DNA of 64,000 nucleotides from NCBI GenBank assembly GCA_030539275.1, contig JAUNSK010000019.1, positions 1 through 64,000 of the forward strand, given 5' to 3'. A model generated the notes under the pieces. It had not been told where the DNA came from. It saw nothing but the letters and a program-made list of their open reading frames with translations, and made no database searches. Below are positions 16,510 to 29,148 of the stretch, piece by piece. The position numbers and the translations under genes are program-made. This DNA comes from Oscillospiraceae bacterium (GTDB lineage Bacteria > Bacillota > Clostridia > Oscillospirales > Ruminococcaceae). The first letter of the stretch is position 1. Each line of letters begins with the position of its first letter.

Positions 16510-17871
16510 TTACGGTTCAAGATCTCTGATAGTTTTATTATAGATGATCTTCATAAATACTGCACTTAACACAACTGATACAATTTCAGCACAGGGGAAA
16601 GCCCACCATACGTTATTGAGCACTCCGCTTTTTGAGAAGAAATACGCACATGGGAGAAGAACGATTATCTGACGGGTAAATGATACGATCATACTCATAA
16701 ACCCATGTCCGAGTGCCTGAAATCCTGCAAGAAGCACAATACAGAAACCGGCGAAAATAAAACTGATAGATATTATTCTCAAAGCCGGAATACCTATGGA
16801 GATCATGTTTTCTGAAGCTTTGAACAGGTAAAGAAACTTTTCAGGGAATGTCTGAAGCAGAGCAAGACATATGAGCATATATGACATAGCATATAAAATA
16901 CTCAGTTTAATGGTTTTAGTAATACGTTTGCGGTGTCTGGCTCCGTAGTTGAAGGAAACGACAGGGATCATTCCGTTTGTAAGTCCGAATACCGGCATAA
17001 AAGCAAATGAGTTAAGCTTGAAATAAACACCGAATACAGCAGCTGCCGTTGATGAGAAGGTAAACAGTATTTTATTGATGCCATATGTCATAACTGATGC
17101 AAGCGACTGCATGATTATTGCAGGGAGACCTACGGAATATATCTGACCTATAATGTGAATATCGGGTCTGAAATGATGGAATGAAAGATCGAGCTCCTTG
17201 TTTTTTGTCAGGTTGAAAATAACTGCAATTGTCAGTGCAACGTACTGTCCGATTATTGTCGCAGCGGCAGCACCGGCAACACCGAGTTTCGGGAGCCCGA
17301 AATATCCGAAAATAAGAATCGGGTCAAGAATGATATTTACAAAAGCGCCTGTAGCCTGTGATATCATTGTGTAGATAGATTTTCCTGTTGCCTGCAGCAG
17401 TCTTTCAAATGTGATCTGTCCGAGCTGCGTTATTGAGAAACAGCATATTATGGTTATATACGCTTTGCCGTAATTAATGATGGCCGGAATGTCTGTCTGA
17501 GATTCGAGGTATGCCTGTGCAAAGAATACGCCGAATATCATAAATACTATGTAGCTTATAAGCATGAGAAATACACCGTTCTGGGCTGCTTTATCAGCTT
17601 TCTCCGAATTTCTTTCGCCTAGACTTCGTGAGAGCAGTGCATTTATCCCGACGCCTGTTCCGTTTGCTACGGAGATCAGGAGGTTTTGTATTGGAAATGC
17701 AATACTGACGGCTGTAAGAGCATTTTCATCGATCTGAGCTACAAATATGCTGTCGACAATGTTGTATAGTGCCTGTACAAGCATAGAAATAATGATAGGA
17801 AGGGACATTTGAATCAGAAGTTTGTTTTCGGGCATTACTTCCATTTTGTTTTTGCTGCGTAGAATTGGCAT
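16510..17871 (-). CDS. MATE family efflux transporter
   Basis: 453 aa with about twelve membrane segments in two related halves, for example MSLPIIISMLVQALYNIVDS at the start, which is the typical MATE opening. It exports drugs or metabolites by exchange with Na+ or H+; the substrate cannot be read. The start at 17871 follows AAAGGA; an upstream in-frame codon would overlap the promoter region. It is a single-gene unit with its own promoter. Confidence 0.9.
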   Translation of the reverse strand: MPILRSKNKMEVMPENKLLIQMSLPIIISMLVQALYNIVDSIFVAQIDENALTAVSIAFPIQNLLISVANGTGVGINALLSRSLGERNSEKADKAAQNGVFLMLISYIVFMIFGVFFAQAYLESQTDIPAIINYGKAYITIICCFSITQLGQITFERLLQATGKSIYTMISQATGAFVNIILDPILIFGYFGLPKLGVAGAAAATIIGQYVALTIAVIFNLTKNKELDLSFHHFRPDIHIIGQIYSVGLPAIIMQSLASVMTYGINKILFTFSSTAAAVFGVYFKLNSFAFMPVFGLTNGMIPVVSFNYGARHRKRITKTIKLSILYAMSYMLICLALLQTFPEKFLYLFKASENMISIGIPALRIISISFIFAGFCIVLLAGFQALGHGFMSMIVSFTRQIIVLLPCAYFFSKSGVLNNVWWAFPCAEIVSVVLSAVFMKIIYNKTIRDLEP

Positions 17872-17911
17872 ATAACGCGATCCTTTCTGTATAAAAAAGT
17901 ATATTAATTTT

Positions 17912-17940
17912 AGTATACAGAAATAAAAAAAATATGTCAA
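17912..17940 (-). promoter_or_regulatory. Promoter of the MATE gene
   Basis: Minus strand TTGACA (plus 17935-17940), 17-base spacer, TATACT (plus 17912-17917). Confidence 0.85.
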
Positions 17941-17968
17941 TATATTTCGGAATTAAAAACTTTCTGTA

Positions 17969-18367
17969 TTAAAGATTACATTCTACAGGAACAAAGTCTA
18001 AATTTCCATTTTCAAGCTGTTCGTTGTTGTATGCATAGATCATTAATTTTTCTATGCCTTCAACTGATTTTATGTCACAGTCTTCGTCGAGTCCGTTCAT
18101 GTAAAGGTTTGCAAGAATATCTGAAGCATCAGAGCATGTAAGCATGAAATTTATGATCCTATCGTCAAAACCATTTATATACTCTGCAAAATCGAGAAAA
18201 CATATGTAAATTCTGTTGACTATAAAGAAGTATTCCGAGTTGTCAAGTATAATGTCAGATTTAATTTTATTTTCTGTCAGTTTTTCATCAAGTTTATTCC
18301 GAAGATCATTATATTCTTTGAGAAGCTTGGTCCTCAGTGTCATAACATTAGGTTTCAGGTGCTTCAA
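17969..18367 (-). CDS. Hypothetical protein, 132 aa
   Basis: Not recognised. The protein is acidic and mostly helical by composition, with a basic N-terminal stretch (LRTKLLKEYNDLRNKL) and no signal peptide or membrane segment. TTG at 18367 is the start because GGAGG lies 8 bases upstream; an ATG four bases upstream is out of frame and runs only seven codons (MLEAPET), which could be a tiny leader or chance. A good promoter lies upstream. The reading frame, start site and promoter make it a real gene, but nothing indicates its job. Confidence 0.68.
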   Translation of the reverse strand: MKHLKPNVMTLRTKLLKEYNDLRNKLDEKLTENKIKSDIILDNSEYFFIVNRIYICFLDFAEYINGFDDRIINFMLTCSDASDILANLYMNGLDEDCDIKSVEGIEKLMIYAYNNEQLENGNLDFVPVECNL

Positions 18368-18397
18368 GCATTTATCCTCCTTTATTTATATTTATCT

Positions 18398-18426
18398 ATT
18401 ATACAACATAATAAAGACAAAATCAA
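18398..18426 (-). promoter_or_regulatory. Promoter of the 132-aa hypothetical gene
   Basis: Minus strand TTGATT (plus 18421-18426), 17-base spacer, TATAAT (plus 18398-18403). Confidence 0.78.
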
Positions 18427-18623
18427 ATTATTTAACAAAAAGTGCTTTAAAGTTTAGAATTTTCTATAGAATATGCATAATAAATTTATGTAATTAACTT
18501 TGTTTAGTATTGCTATAAAAACAGTACTGATCTCACATAATAATGTTTATTTATGATAGGCTTTATAACCATAGACTGCAGAGACTCCAGGATATGCTTT
18601 TATGTATGCGGAAAATGCATAAA
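18427..18623. other. Noncoding stretch upstream of the flippase terminator
   Basis: No reading frame of coding character. It contains an inverted repeat, TGCTTTTATG (18595-18604) with CATAAAAGCA (18618-18627), whose right arm overlaps the flippase terminator stem, so the two hairpins exclude each other. Confidence 0.5.
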
Positions 18624-18654
18624 AGCAGCTCCCATCGATGTGAAGGAAGCTGCT
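18624..18654 (-). terminator. Terminator of the flippase gene
   Basis: On the minus strand AGCAGCTTCC pairs with GGGAGCTGCT and is followed by TTTT. Confidence 0.75.
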
Positions 18655-18729
18655 TTATAAACGTTTGATCACATTTACTAATAAAAATGCATTATGGACT
18701 TTGTTCATCATAATCTGCTGTATGTGCTG

Positions 18730-20235
18730 CTACAGAGTCTCTGCCTGCTTAGGTCTGACATTATTAAGGACACGGCAGATAAACCAGTATACAAGCAGGC
18801 AGATCATGCTGTAAAGTATCATCTGAGGGATAAGCGGAATGCTGTCAAGTCTGAGCAGTGTTTTGAGAAGCATTCCGAACTGCCAGGCACAGACCGCTGA
18901 TATGACAGGGTTTGTTACAAATTCCCGAAGACTGAACTTCATGGAGTTGGATTTTATGATCATGACCATTCTGGATATATTGCCGGCGATGTTGCTCAGA
19001 TAGTATGAAACTGCTATTCCGTAAAAGCCCATTACCGGTACGCAGATAAGCAGTGATGATATTCTGATTATATATTCTGCAAGATAGTTAAGAGACGAAA
19101 AGCTGTGTCTGCCCATTCCCTTGATGATGCCTTCAAGAATGATCTCAAGATAAATAAATGGTACAACGGGTGCGAGCAGCATGATCATTCTGCCTGCCTG
19201 CGGCTCTTTGCTGATAAGGGTTCCTACTTCATTTCCGTATATAAGAAAGAAGCTTACAATAAATATTGAATAGGTAATAGTTTTTGAAATTACATTGTTT
19301 ATGATCTCTTTATTGCGTTCGCTTCTGCCCGCAGTACGGCATCTTGAGATTTCCGGGATGAGTATTACAGAAAGACATGACAGAAACATAGACGGAAAAA
19401 ACAACACAGGAAGAACTACTGCTTCAAATATTCCGTACTGGCTTAGTGATTCCGACGTACTGCATCCGCTCTGATTAAGTGTTATAGGAACAAGTGCATC
19501 ATTTGCTGTGCTTAGTATACAGGGGATGTAGCTGTTGAGAATGACAGGAATAAGTGACAGTATGTAAGAGAAAAAGCCTATAGTCTTATATTTTGAAGGT
19601 TCCTCTTTTCTTGCGTGACTTATAATGCTGCAGATAAGCATGATGCATGATGCTGCCTCACCGCAGATTATACTGATTGCTATTGAGTTATAAATAGTAA
19701 GTATATCTTTCCTGATAAGGATCCCCGCTGACAATGCTATAATTGCAGACTTTATACAGAATTCTGTCATGTCTGCTATTGCGGGTATTACTACTTTTCT
19801 GCAGGCATGAAAATAGCCCTTCATACACGAGCCGAGAGCTGCCATCGGAAGGGAAAGTGCAAGCAGTCTTATTGCCGACACACCGGTCTCATCTTTTATA
19901 AATCTCATACCGAGAGGCTCTGCAAAAACAAATACACATGCTGCGGTCATGCAGCTGAGCAAAAGGGAAAAAATCAGGGAGTATCTGAATATCCTGCGTG
20001 GATTTCCACATGATTTTCCTCTTTCTTCACTGACAAATCTGCTTGTAGATACAAATATATTGCCGTTTGAAATGATCATAGCAAAGCTGAAAAATGTATA
20101 AACGAGAGCGATAAGTCCGAGAGATTCAGTGCCGAGCATCCGGGCCGTATATATATTGAGAACAAGAGAAAGAACCTGTGTACTCAGCTGTATAACAGTA
20201 AGAAATGCTGTATCTCTGGCAATACTGTTTTTCAT
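18730..20235 (-). CDS. MOP-superfamily flippase (SpoVB/polysaccharide exporter type)
   Basis: 501 aa with twelve to fourteen membrane segments. The N-terminus (DTAFLTVIQLSTQVLSLVLN, then YTARMLGTESLGLIALVYT) is like the SpoVB/MurJ/Wzx group, which flips lipid-linked saccharides or peptidoglycan precursors across the membrane. The start ATG has GGAAGGTAG upstream. No glycosyltransferase or polymerase genes are next to it, so the cargo cannot be assigned; a role in cell-envelope assembly is the family-based inference. Confidence 0.85.
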   Translation of the reverse strand: MKNSIARDTAFLTVIQLSTQVLSLVLNIYTARMLGTESLGLIALVYTFFSFAMIISNGNIFVSTSRFVSEERGKSCGNPRRIFRYSLIFSLLLSCMTAACVFVFAEPLGMRFIKDETGVSAIRLLALSLPMAALGSCMKGYFHACRKVVIPAIADMTEFCIKSAIIALSAGILIRKDILTIYNSIAISIICGEAASCIMLICSIISHARKEEPSKYKTIGFFSYILSLIPVILNSYIPCILSTANDALVPITLNQSGCSTSESLSQYGIFEAVVLPVLFFPSMFLSCLSVILIPEISRCRTAGRSERNKEIINNVISKTITYSIFIVSFFLIYGNEVGTLISKEPQAGRMIMLLAPVVPFIYLEIILEGIIKGMGRHSFSSLNYLAEYIIRISSLLICVPVMGFYGIAVSYYLSNIAGNISRMVMIIKSNSMKFSLREFVTNPVISAVCAWQFGMLLKTLLRLDSIPLIPQMILYSMICLLVYWFICRVLNNVRPKQAETL

Positions 20236-20403
20236 ATTATTACTACCTTCCGAATATTTATATTTTATAAATATTATGAGATGAGTAAAATAAATATGAT
20301 TGTCTTATTATATAGAGTATAGTGAAATTAACCAAATTATTTATAATTTTTTTATATATAAATTGGAAAATGTTTTATTGTGCACGAAATAATCATAAAT
20401 CTA

Positions 20404-20432
20404 TCGACAAAAACAATTATTTACTGTATAAT
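20404..20432 (+). promoter_or_regulatory. Promoter of the LUD-domain gene
   Basis: TCGACA at 20404-20409, 17-base spacer, TATAAT at 20427-20432, 53 bases before the start codon. Confidence 0.8.
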
Positions 20433-20485
20433 TGAATCAATAACAGCATATTTACTAAACTTAAACAGCTTGTGGAGGGATATAT

Positions 20486-21154
20486 ATGGATGAAAATATG
20501 AAAAATGTTATTCTTAACAGAATTAACAGAACAGCTGCGGCTCTGAAAAAGAATAACATGGAGTTTCATTATGCGGAATCAAAGGTTGAAGTTCTTACTA
20601 TAGTAAGCAATCTTCTTAAAACCGGTGATGTTGTAGCAACGGGTGGTTCAGTAACTCTTGAACAGTGCGGAATAATAGATCTGCTCAGAACGGACAAGTA
20701 TAAGTTTCTTGACAGAGATGCCATTGATACTGATAAAATGGAACAGCTGTTCAGGGCATCATTCAATGCTGATACATATCTCTGCAGTGCAAATGCGATC
20801 ACTGAAAACGGTGAGCTTTACAATGTTGACGGAAACTGCAACAGAATCGCAGCAATATGCTATGGTCCCAAGTCAGTAATTATCGTTGCAGGCTACAACA
20901 AGATCGTTACCAATCTTGATGAGGCTGTCAGCAGAGTAAAAAATACTACAGCACCTGCCAATGCTCAGCGTCTTACATGTCCTTCTTACTGCTATGAAAA
21001 AGGTCAGTGCATGTCACTGCTTAAAGATAAACCGGGTATGACAGACGGATGCGACAGTGATTACAGGCTGTGTTCAAACTATCTCATTTCAGCTCATCAG
21101 AGAGAAAAGGGAAGAATAAAGGTTATCATTGTAGGCGAGAAGCTCGGTTATTAA
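20486..21154 (+). CDS. LUD-domain protein (LutC/YkgG, DUF162-like)
   Basis: 222 aa. The core has TGDVVATGGSVTLEQCGI, the conserved GGS region of the family, and KSVIIVAGYNKIVTNLDEAV. The last 60 residues contain a cysteine group (CPSYCYEKGQC ... CDSDYRLCSNY) seen in the longer clostridial subtype. Family members are linked to lactate oxidation with LutA and LutB, but neither partner is nearby here, so the role may differ. ATG 20486 follows GGAGGG. Single-gene unit with promoter and terminator. Confidence 0.82.
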   Translation: MDENMKNVILNRINRTAAALKKNNMEFHYAESKVEVLTIVSNLLKTGDVVATGGSVTLEQCGIIDLLRTDKYKFLDRDAIDTDKMEQLFRASFNADTYLCSANAITENGELYNVDGNCNRIAAICYGPKSVIIVAGYNKIVTNLDEAVSRVKNTTAPANAQRLTCPSYCYEKGQCMSLLKDKPGMTDGCDSDYRLCSNYLISAHQREKGRIKVIIVGEKLGY

Positions 21155-21162
21155 TACATAAA

Positions 21163-21205
21163 AAAAATCTCAGATGCTCATTAAATGCAGCATCTGAGAT
21201 TTTTT
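21163..21205. terminator. Bidirectional terminator between LUD gene and metY
   Basis: AAATCTCAGATGCT and AGCATCTGAGATTT form a 14-base perfect stem with a 10-base loop, flanked by A-run and T-run, between convergent genes. Confidence 0.9.
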
Positions 21206-21211
21206 TAGATC

Positions 21212-22477
21212 TTATTTTATTTCTTCAAAAGCCTGTCTGAGGTCTTCAATAATATCGTCAATATTTTCAATACCTACTGATAGTCTGATCATACCGGAAT
21301 CAATTCCTGCAGCAACAAGCTGTTCCTCTGTAAGCTGTCTGTGTGTTGCACTTGCAGGATGAAGAACGCAGGTTCTTATGTCTGCAACATGTACACAGTT
21401 TGTAGCAAGCTTCAGGCTGTCCATGAACCTGATGGCATTAGGTTTTCCACCCTTGATGTTGAATGTGATTACGCCGCTGCATCCGTCAGGAAGATATTTT
21501 TTAGCAAGCTCAAAGCTCTTGTTGCCTTCTATTGTAGGATAGTTTACTGATACAACTTTTTCGTTGGCATTAAGATACTCTGCAACCTTCTGTGCATTTT
21601 CGCAGTACTGCTTCATTCTTACAGGGAGTGTTTCAAGACCAAGGTTAAGAAGGAAAGCGGAGTTAGCAGCAGGATAGCATCCGAAGTCTCTCATAAGCTG
21701 CATTCTTGCCTTGATGATATAAGCCATATTTCCGAAGCTCTCAGTGTAGCTTACTCCATGATAGCTTTCATCAGGCTCAACAAATTCAGGATATCTGCCG
21801 TTTGTCCAGTCAAAGTTTCCGCTGTCTACTATTACGCCGCCGCCCTGAAGTGCATGTCCGTCCATGTACTTTGTTGTTGAGTGAACAACGATATCAGCAC
21901 CGAATTCAAAAGGTCTGCACAGAACAGGTGTCGGAAATGTATTGTCGATAATAAGAGGCATTTTGTTCCTGTGAGCAAATCTTGCAAACTTTTCTATATC
22001 GAGTACTCTGATGGCAGGATTTGCAAGTGTTTCGCCGAAAACAGCTCTTGTGTTTGGCTTTACAGCCTTCTGAAGCTCTTCTTCATCAGCATCGGCATCT
22101 ACAAAAATACATTCAATACCGAATCTCTTAAGTGTTACAGCAAAGAGATTTACACTGCCGCCGTAGATAGTAGAGGATGAGATAAAACTGTCGCCGGCAC
22201 TGCAGATATTTAAGATGGATAAGAGAGAAGCTGCCTGTCCGCTTGTTGTACACATTGCGCCTACACCGCCCTCAAGAGCAGCAATTTTCTTTTCAACTGC
22301 ATCAACTGTAGGATTTGCAAAACGTGAGTACATGAACTCTGTCGGCATATCAAATAACTGTGCTATATGTTCTGTAGAATCAAAGCTGTATGTAGTGCTC
22401 TGAACTATCGGAAGTACTCTTGGTTCACCGTTTTTCGGTGTATAGCCTTCGTGAAGACATTTTGTTTCAATTTTCAT
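21212..22477 (-). CDS. metY: O-acetylhomoserine sulfhydrylase
   Basis: 421-aa PLP enzyme of the Cys/Met metabolism family, expected to make homocysteine from O-acetylhomoserine and sulfide. The N-terminus KCLHEGYTP and TTSGQAASLL are typical, the PLP lysine lies in VHSTTKYMDGHA, and CVLHPASATHRQLT is near the C-terminus. The start at 22477 follows GGAGGAA; an earlier in-frame start would lie across the promoter. It is a single-gene unit; no S-box or other riboswitch is seen in its leader. Confidence 0.93.
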   Translation of the reverse strand: MKIETKCLHEGYTPKNGEPRVLPIVQSTTYSFDSTEHIAQLFDMPTEFMYSRFANPTVDAVEKKIAALEGGVGAMCTTSGQAASLLSILNICSAGDSFISSSTIYGGSVNLFAVTLKRFGIECIFVDADADEEELQKAVKPNTRAVFGETLANPAIRVLDIEKFARFAHRNKMPLIIDNTFPTPVLCRPFEFGADIVVHSTTKYMDGHALQGGGVIVDSGNFDWTNGRYPEFVEPDESYHGVSYTESFGNMAYIIKARMQLMRDFGCYPAANSAFLLNLGLETLPVRMKQYCENAQKVAEYLNANEKVVSVNYPTIEGNKSFELAKKYLPDGCSGVITFNIKGGKPNAIRFMDSLKLATNCVHVADIRTCVLHPASATHRQLTEEQLVAAGIDSGMIRLSVGIENIDDIIEDLRQAFEEIK

Positions 22478-22778
22478 TTTATATTCCTCCGGATTAATAA
22501 AATATGATATTGCATTTCTAATTATATTATATAAGTATGGACATGTCAATCTGAATTTAAAAAGCATACGTCTTAACGGCACTTTAAAGTACACAATATC
22601 AGAAAATTAATTATTATAAGATTCTTCCGTATTTATATTAATTTTGTTAATAATATCTAATGACTTCGTTTCATTTCGCTTTATTATATAAATTTTTATT
22701 TAAATATTTGCAGAAAATCTTTATCTTTTGATTCAATTGTGTTATAATATACTATAACTTTATTAAGGGGTGAGCTGT
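22478..22778. other. Divergent intergenic region metY / ATP synthase operon
   Basis: Holds the metY promoter and an AT-rich stretch. A TATAAT at 22743-22748 lies about 30 bases before the atpI start and is the likely -10 of the ATP synthase operon, but its -35 (TTTATC region) is weak. Confidence 0.5.
22521..22549 (-). promoter_or_regulatory. Promoter of metY
   Basis: Minus strand TTGACA (plus 22544-22549), 17-base spacer, TATAAT (plus 22521-22526). Confidence 0.85.
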
Positions 22779-23162
22779 TTGAAAAATGCGGATCTTTTAA
22801 ATGAAGTCAGATATATTTGCATAAGGTCACTTCTCATAGATGTGGCTGCTGTTTTTATAGCTTCGTTTTTTGTCTCTGTTGGTACAGCAACAGTCAGTAT
22901 TCTGACAGGTACATTGCTGCTTGCAGTTGAAATGATACTGCTTGCGATAAGTGTAAACAGTGCTGCTGCAAATGCAAAAGACGGTAAAAACGGATCGGTT
23001 ATGATGGCGGTGCAGTATATTATCCGGATAATAATAATAGCTTCAGTACTGTATGTATCATTAAAAGTTTCATATCTCAATATAATCTGTACAGCACTGC
23101 CTTTATTCTATCCGAAAATTATTTATTTCGGAAGGTCATTCTTGACAAAAAAGGAGGGATAG
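22779..23162 (+). CDS. atpI: ATP synthase protein I-like membrane protein
   Basis: 127 aa with about four membrane segments; sequence similarity is weak but its place directly before atpB and its size match AtpI, which helps assemble the c ring. TTG 22779 is favoured because AAGGGGTGA lies 6 bases upstream; GTG 22770 overlaps that site. It opens the F-type operon and ends 4 bases before atpB. Confidence 0.75.
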   Translation: MKNADLLNEVRYICIRSLLIDVAAVFIASFFVSVGTATVSILTGTLLLAVEMILLAISVNSAAANAKDGKNGSVMMAVQYIIRIIIIASVLYVSLKVSYLNIICTALPLFYPKIIYFGRSFLTKKEG

Positions 23163-23166
23163 ACAG

Positions 23167-24212
<1,046 letters not shown>

Positions 24213-24233
24213 AACAGAAAGGGTGTCGGCGGT

Positions 24234-24746
24234 ATGTTTGAAGACTTTCTGTCAATCGACACAAATACGATTGTACTGATACTTATTAATACTCTGATAC
24301 TGTTTCTTGCCATTAAACACTTCCTTTTCGGAAGAGTAAACAAGGTGCTTGAGCAAAGACAGTCAGATGTTGAGAAAATATATTCAGATGCGGACGGTGC
24401 TATGAAGCACGCAAAGGATCTTGAAAAAAGCTATCAGGGCATGATGTCAGAAGCTAAAAATGAATCTGCTGAGATTGTAAAAAATGCTACAAGAAAAGCG
24501 CAGCAGAGATCTGATGAGATAATAGAGACTGCAAAAAAAGAGGCTACAGGAGTGCTTGCACGTGCAAACAATGAAATTGAACGTGAAAGACTCAAGACAA
24601 TGTCAGAGATGAAAACACAGGTTTCTGACCTTGCAGTTATGATGGCTGAAAAGATTATCCAGAAGGAAATCAACCGTGATGAGCATGAAGCACTGATCAA
24701 TGATTTCATTGAAAATGCAGGTGATGATTTATGGCAGGAGAAATAG
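24234..24746 (+). CDS. atpF: F-type ATP synthase subunit b
   Basis: 170 aa: one N-terminal membrane helix (about 12-28) and a long charged helical stalk that connects F0 to F1. ATG follows AAAGGGTG. It overlaps atpH by 16 bases. Confidence 0.92.
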   Translation: MFEDFLSIDTNTIVLILINTLILFLAIKHFLFGRVNKVLEQRQSDVEKIYSDADGAMKHAKDLEKSYQGMMSEAKNESAEIVKNATRKAQQRSDEIIETAKKEATGVLARANNEIERERLKTMSEMKTQVSDLAVMMAEKIIQKEINRDEHEALINDFIENAGDDLWQEK

Positions 24747-25267
24747 CGCAGGTATATGCAGAAGCTCTTTTTGAGCTGTATTCTGAAAACGGTCATGATG
24801 ATCAGATCTATTCGGATATCAACAGCTATGCAGATGTTTTCAGAAGCAACACTGAGCTTGAGGAACTGCTTTCATCTCCTCTTATGACGTCTGAGGAAAA
24901 GGCTGATGTACTGAAAAGAGTATTTGATGACGACAGCATCACAGGAGATTTTATTCATCTTCTGTGTGACAAGGGAAGAATATCTTATCTTGACAGGATA
25001 AAGGATTTTTTCAATATTCGCTACAATGAATTCAAAAATATCACAGAGGTCACTGTTATTACAAGTACGCCTCTGACTGACGAGCTGAGACTTAAGGTTA
25101 CAGCTATGCTCGGCAGGAAGATAAAAAAAGAAATAAGACTTATTGAAAAAACTGATCCGTCAATTATTGATGGTATAATTATTGACTATAACAACAGAAG
25201 AATAGACAGCAGCGTAAGGGCAAGGCTTGACAGCATGAGGTCCTCAGTTACAGATTCAAACGTCTGA
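24731..25267 (+). CDS. atpH: F-type ATP synthase subunit delta
   Basis: 178 aa; starts AGEIAQVYAEALFEL and has the C-terminal IIDGIIIDYNNRRIDSSV-type block of OSCP/delta. It fixes the peripheral stalk to F1. The start lies inside atpF with GCAGGTGATG-like sequence upstream. Confidence 0.92.
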   Translation: MAGEIAQVYAEALFELYSENGHDDQIYSDINSYADVFRSNTELEELLSSPLMTSEEKADVLKRVFDDDSITGDFIHLLCDKGRISYLDRIKDFFNIRYNEFKNITEVTVITSTPLTDELRLKVTAMLGRKIKKEIRLIEKTDPSIIDGIIIDYNNRRIDSSVRARLDSMRSSVTDSNV

Positions 25268-25302
25268 TTCTGTGAAAAAATATTTAAAAGAAGGTGTATA
25301 TA

Positions 25303-26820
25303 TTGAATTTACGCCCAGATGAAATTACAGGTATAATTAAAGAACAGGTAAGAAATTACCGTAATAAAATAGAGCTTGACGATGTAGGTACTGTTGTAAC
25401 GGTAGGAGACGGTATAGCAAACATCCATGGGCTTGATAAATGTATGTCAAATGAGCTGCTCGAATTTGAAGGCGGCATATACGGTATGGCACTCAATCTT
25501 GAACAGAACTTTGTCGGCGCCGTAATGCTTGGTTCGGATTCAGGCATAAAAGAAGGCTCAACAGTCAAGAGAACAGGAAAGATCGTTTCTGTACCTGTTG
25601 GTGAAGCTTTGCTCGGAAGAGTCGTTGATGCTCTCGGAAAGCCGATCGACGGCAAGGGAGTTATTCTTACTGACAAGACAATGCCTATAGAAAAGATTGC
25701 TCCGGGCATCATAACCAGAAAATCTGTTCATAAGCCTCTGCAGACAGGAATCAAGGCTATTGACTCTATGATACCTGTCGGACGCGGTCAGCGTGAACTT
25801 ATAATCGGCGACAGACAGACAGGAAAGACTACGATCGCTCTTGATACTATAATCAACCAGAAGGATAAAAACGTTATATGTATCTATGTAGCCATAGGCC
25901 AGAAGAGATCGACTGTTGCAAATGTAGTTGAGACCCTGACTAAAGCCGGTGCGATGGATTACACGATAGTTGTCGCTGCTTCTGCATCAGAACTTGCACC
26001 TCTGCAGTATATCGCTCCTTATTCAGGTGTTACGATGGGTGAGTACTTTATGAACAAGGGTATGGATGTACTTTGTGTATATGATGATCTGTCCAAGCAT
26101 GCAGTAGCATACAGGGCACTTTCACTGCTTCTCAAGCGTCCGCCCGGAAGAGAAGCATATCCCGGAGATGTTTTCTATCTGCATTCAAGACTTTTGGAAC
26201 GTGCATGCAGCCTTAATGAGCATTACGGCGGAGGCAGCCTTACAGCACTCCCTATTATTGAGACACAGGCCGGGGACGTTTCAGCATATATTCCTACAAA
26301 CGTTATTTCAATTACTGACGGACAGATATTCCTTGAAACTGATCTTTATAACTCAGGAATAAGACCTGCAGTAAACCCGGGTATTTCAGTATCACGTGTC
26401 GGAAGTGCAGCACAGATCAAAGCTATGAAAAAGGTAGCAGGTTCTCTTAAGCTTTCGTATTCTCAGTTCAGGGAACTTCAGTCATTTTCACAGTTCGGTT
26501 CAGATCTTGATCAGGATACAAAGGACCGTCTTGCAAAGGGTGAACGAATCGTTGAGGTTCTCAAACAGGACAAAAATTCTCCTGTTACAGTTGAACACCA
26601 GGTAATTATCATTTATGCAGTTATCAATAACTATCTGAAGGATATTCCTGTAGAAATGATCCCGGATTTTGAAACAGAGCTTTTCAGGTATATCGATGAA
26701 TCGTACCCGGATATTATCTCATCTATAACGGATACAAAGGAACTTACAAAGGATAATGAAAAGGCACTTGTTGAAGTGATCACGACATTTTGCGCAAAAT
26801 ACATGAGTGATAAAAAGTAG
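25303..26820 (+). CDS. atpA: F-type ATP synthase subunit alpha
   Basis: 505-aa non-catalytic nucleotide-binding subunit of F1. P-loop GDRQTGKT near residue 170, and the family block [17 protein letters not shown]. The start is taken as TTG 25303 (MNLRPDEI...), with AGAAGGTG a suitable distance upstream; a GTG at 25294 overlaps that site. Confidence 0.96.
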   Translation: MNLRPDEITGIIKEQVRNYRNKIELDDVGTVVTVGDGIANIHGLDKCMSNELLEFEGGIYGMALNLEQNFVGAVMLGSDSGIKEGSTVKRTGKIVSVPVGEALLGRVVDALGKPIDGKGVILTDKTMPIEKIAPGIITRKSVHKPLQTGIKAIDSMIPVGRGQRELIIGDRQTGKTTIALDTIINQKDKNVICIYVAIGQKRSTVANVVETLTKAGAMDYTIVVAASASELAPLQYIAPYSGVTMGEYFMNKGMDVLCVYDDLSKHAVAYRALSLLLKRPPGREAYPGDVFYLHSRLLERACSLNEHYGGGSLTALPIIETQAGDVSAYIPTNVISITDGQIFLETDLYNSGIRPAVNPGISVSRVGSAAQIKAMKKVAGSLKLSYSQFRELQSFSQFGSDLDQDTKDRLAKGERIVEVLKQDKNSPVTVEHQVIIIYAVINNYLKDIPVEMIPDFETELFRYIDESYPDIISSITDTKELTKDNEKALVEVITTFCAKYMSDKK

Positions 26821-26855
26821 TTTTTATATTCTTATAGAAGGAGGTGACGGTAATT

Positions 26856-27719
26856 ATGGCTTCTGCTGATATGAAGGATATTAAAAGAAGAATAAAAAGT
26901 GTAAGCAGTACGATGCAGATCACGAAGGCTATGGAACTTGTAGCTTCAAGCAAGCTCAGAAAAGCAAAGGAAAGAGCAGAGAGTGCAACACTTTTTTTTG
27001 AAACGCTTTATGAAACCATGCGTGAAATCACCGCAGAGAACTCGACCTTCCGTTCGATCTATTATAATAACCGTGAAGTAAAAACCGTTATGATGATAGT
27101 AATAGCCGGAGACAGGGGGCTTGCAGGCGGTTATAATACAAATGCTCTTAAACTCGCTCAGAGGAAGATAGACGAGGCAGCGCAAAAAAGCGATGTCGTT
27201 GTTATACCTATAGGCAAAAAGGCAGTTGAATACTTTGAAAAGAGAAGCTACAGAGTAGTCGCAAAATATGAATGCATTGCTGAAAATATCAGAATGAACG
27301 CTGCAAAAGAAATCGGTGCAAAGATTATGGCATCTTTCAAAAACGGCAATGTAGACAAGGTGGAGCTTATCTATACCGACTATGTTTCACCTCTGGTACA
27401 GGAGGCAAGGCACAAGGAAATTATTCCGCTTGAATCAGTCAGTGACAAAAAACACCGGGATGTGCAGACATCATATGAGCCGTCTGCAGAGCAGCTTTTC
27501 GATCTGATCATTCCTCAGTATATTGCAGGGGTTCTGTATGGCACTATTGCAGATTCGTTTGCATCAGAACAGGCTGCAAGGCGTATTGCTATGGAAAACG
27601 CTTCTGATAATGCGGATGAAATGATCAGTAATCTTTCACTGCTTTACAACAGGGCGCGACAGTCAACAATTACCCAGGAAATCACTGAGATCGTAAGCGG
27701 AGCCAGTGCTCAGGAATAA
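26856..27719 (+). CDS. atpG: F-type ATP synthase subunit gamma
   Basis: 287-aa central shaft of F1. The N-terminal block KDIKRRIKSVSSTMQITKAM and the C-terminal NRARQSTITQEITEIVSGA are the conserved helices that fill the alpha3beta3 ring. ATG 26856 follows GGAGGTG; the earlier in-frame codon overlaps that site. Confidence 0.95.
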   Translation: MASADMKDIKRRIKSVSSTMQITKAMELVASSKLRKAKERAESATLFFETLYETMREITAENSTFRSIYYNNREVKTVMMIVIAGDRGLAGGYNTNALKLAQRKIDEAAQKSDVVVIPIGKKAVEYFEKRSYRVVAKYECIAENIRMNAAKEIGAKIMASFKNGNVDKVELIYTDYVSPLVQEARHKEIIPLESVSDKKHRDVQTSYEPSAEQLFDLIIPQYIAGVLYGTIADSFASEQAARRIAMENASDNADEMISNLSLLYNRARQSTITQEITEIVSGASAQE

Positions 27720-27723
27720 ATAA

Positions 27724-29147
<1,424 letters not shown>

Positions 29148-29148
<1 letters not shown>

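Noticed and set aside
18595..18654. Mutually exclusive hairpins that could be a riboswitch
   Set aside because: On the minus strand the terminator stem comes first and lies downstream of the flippase gene, so the pair cannot control a following gene; no gene is transcribed into it from the other side.
22440..22549. S-box (SAM) riboswitch before metY
   Set aside because: The leader is short and lacks S-box sequence; only a promoter is present.
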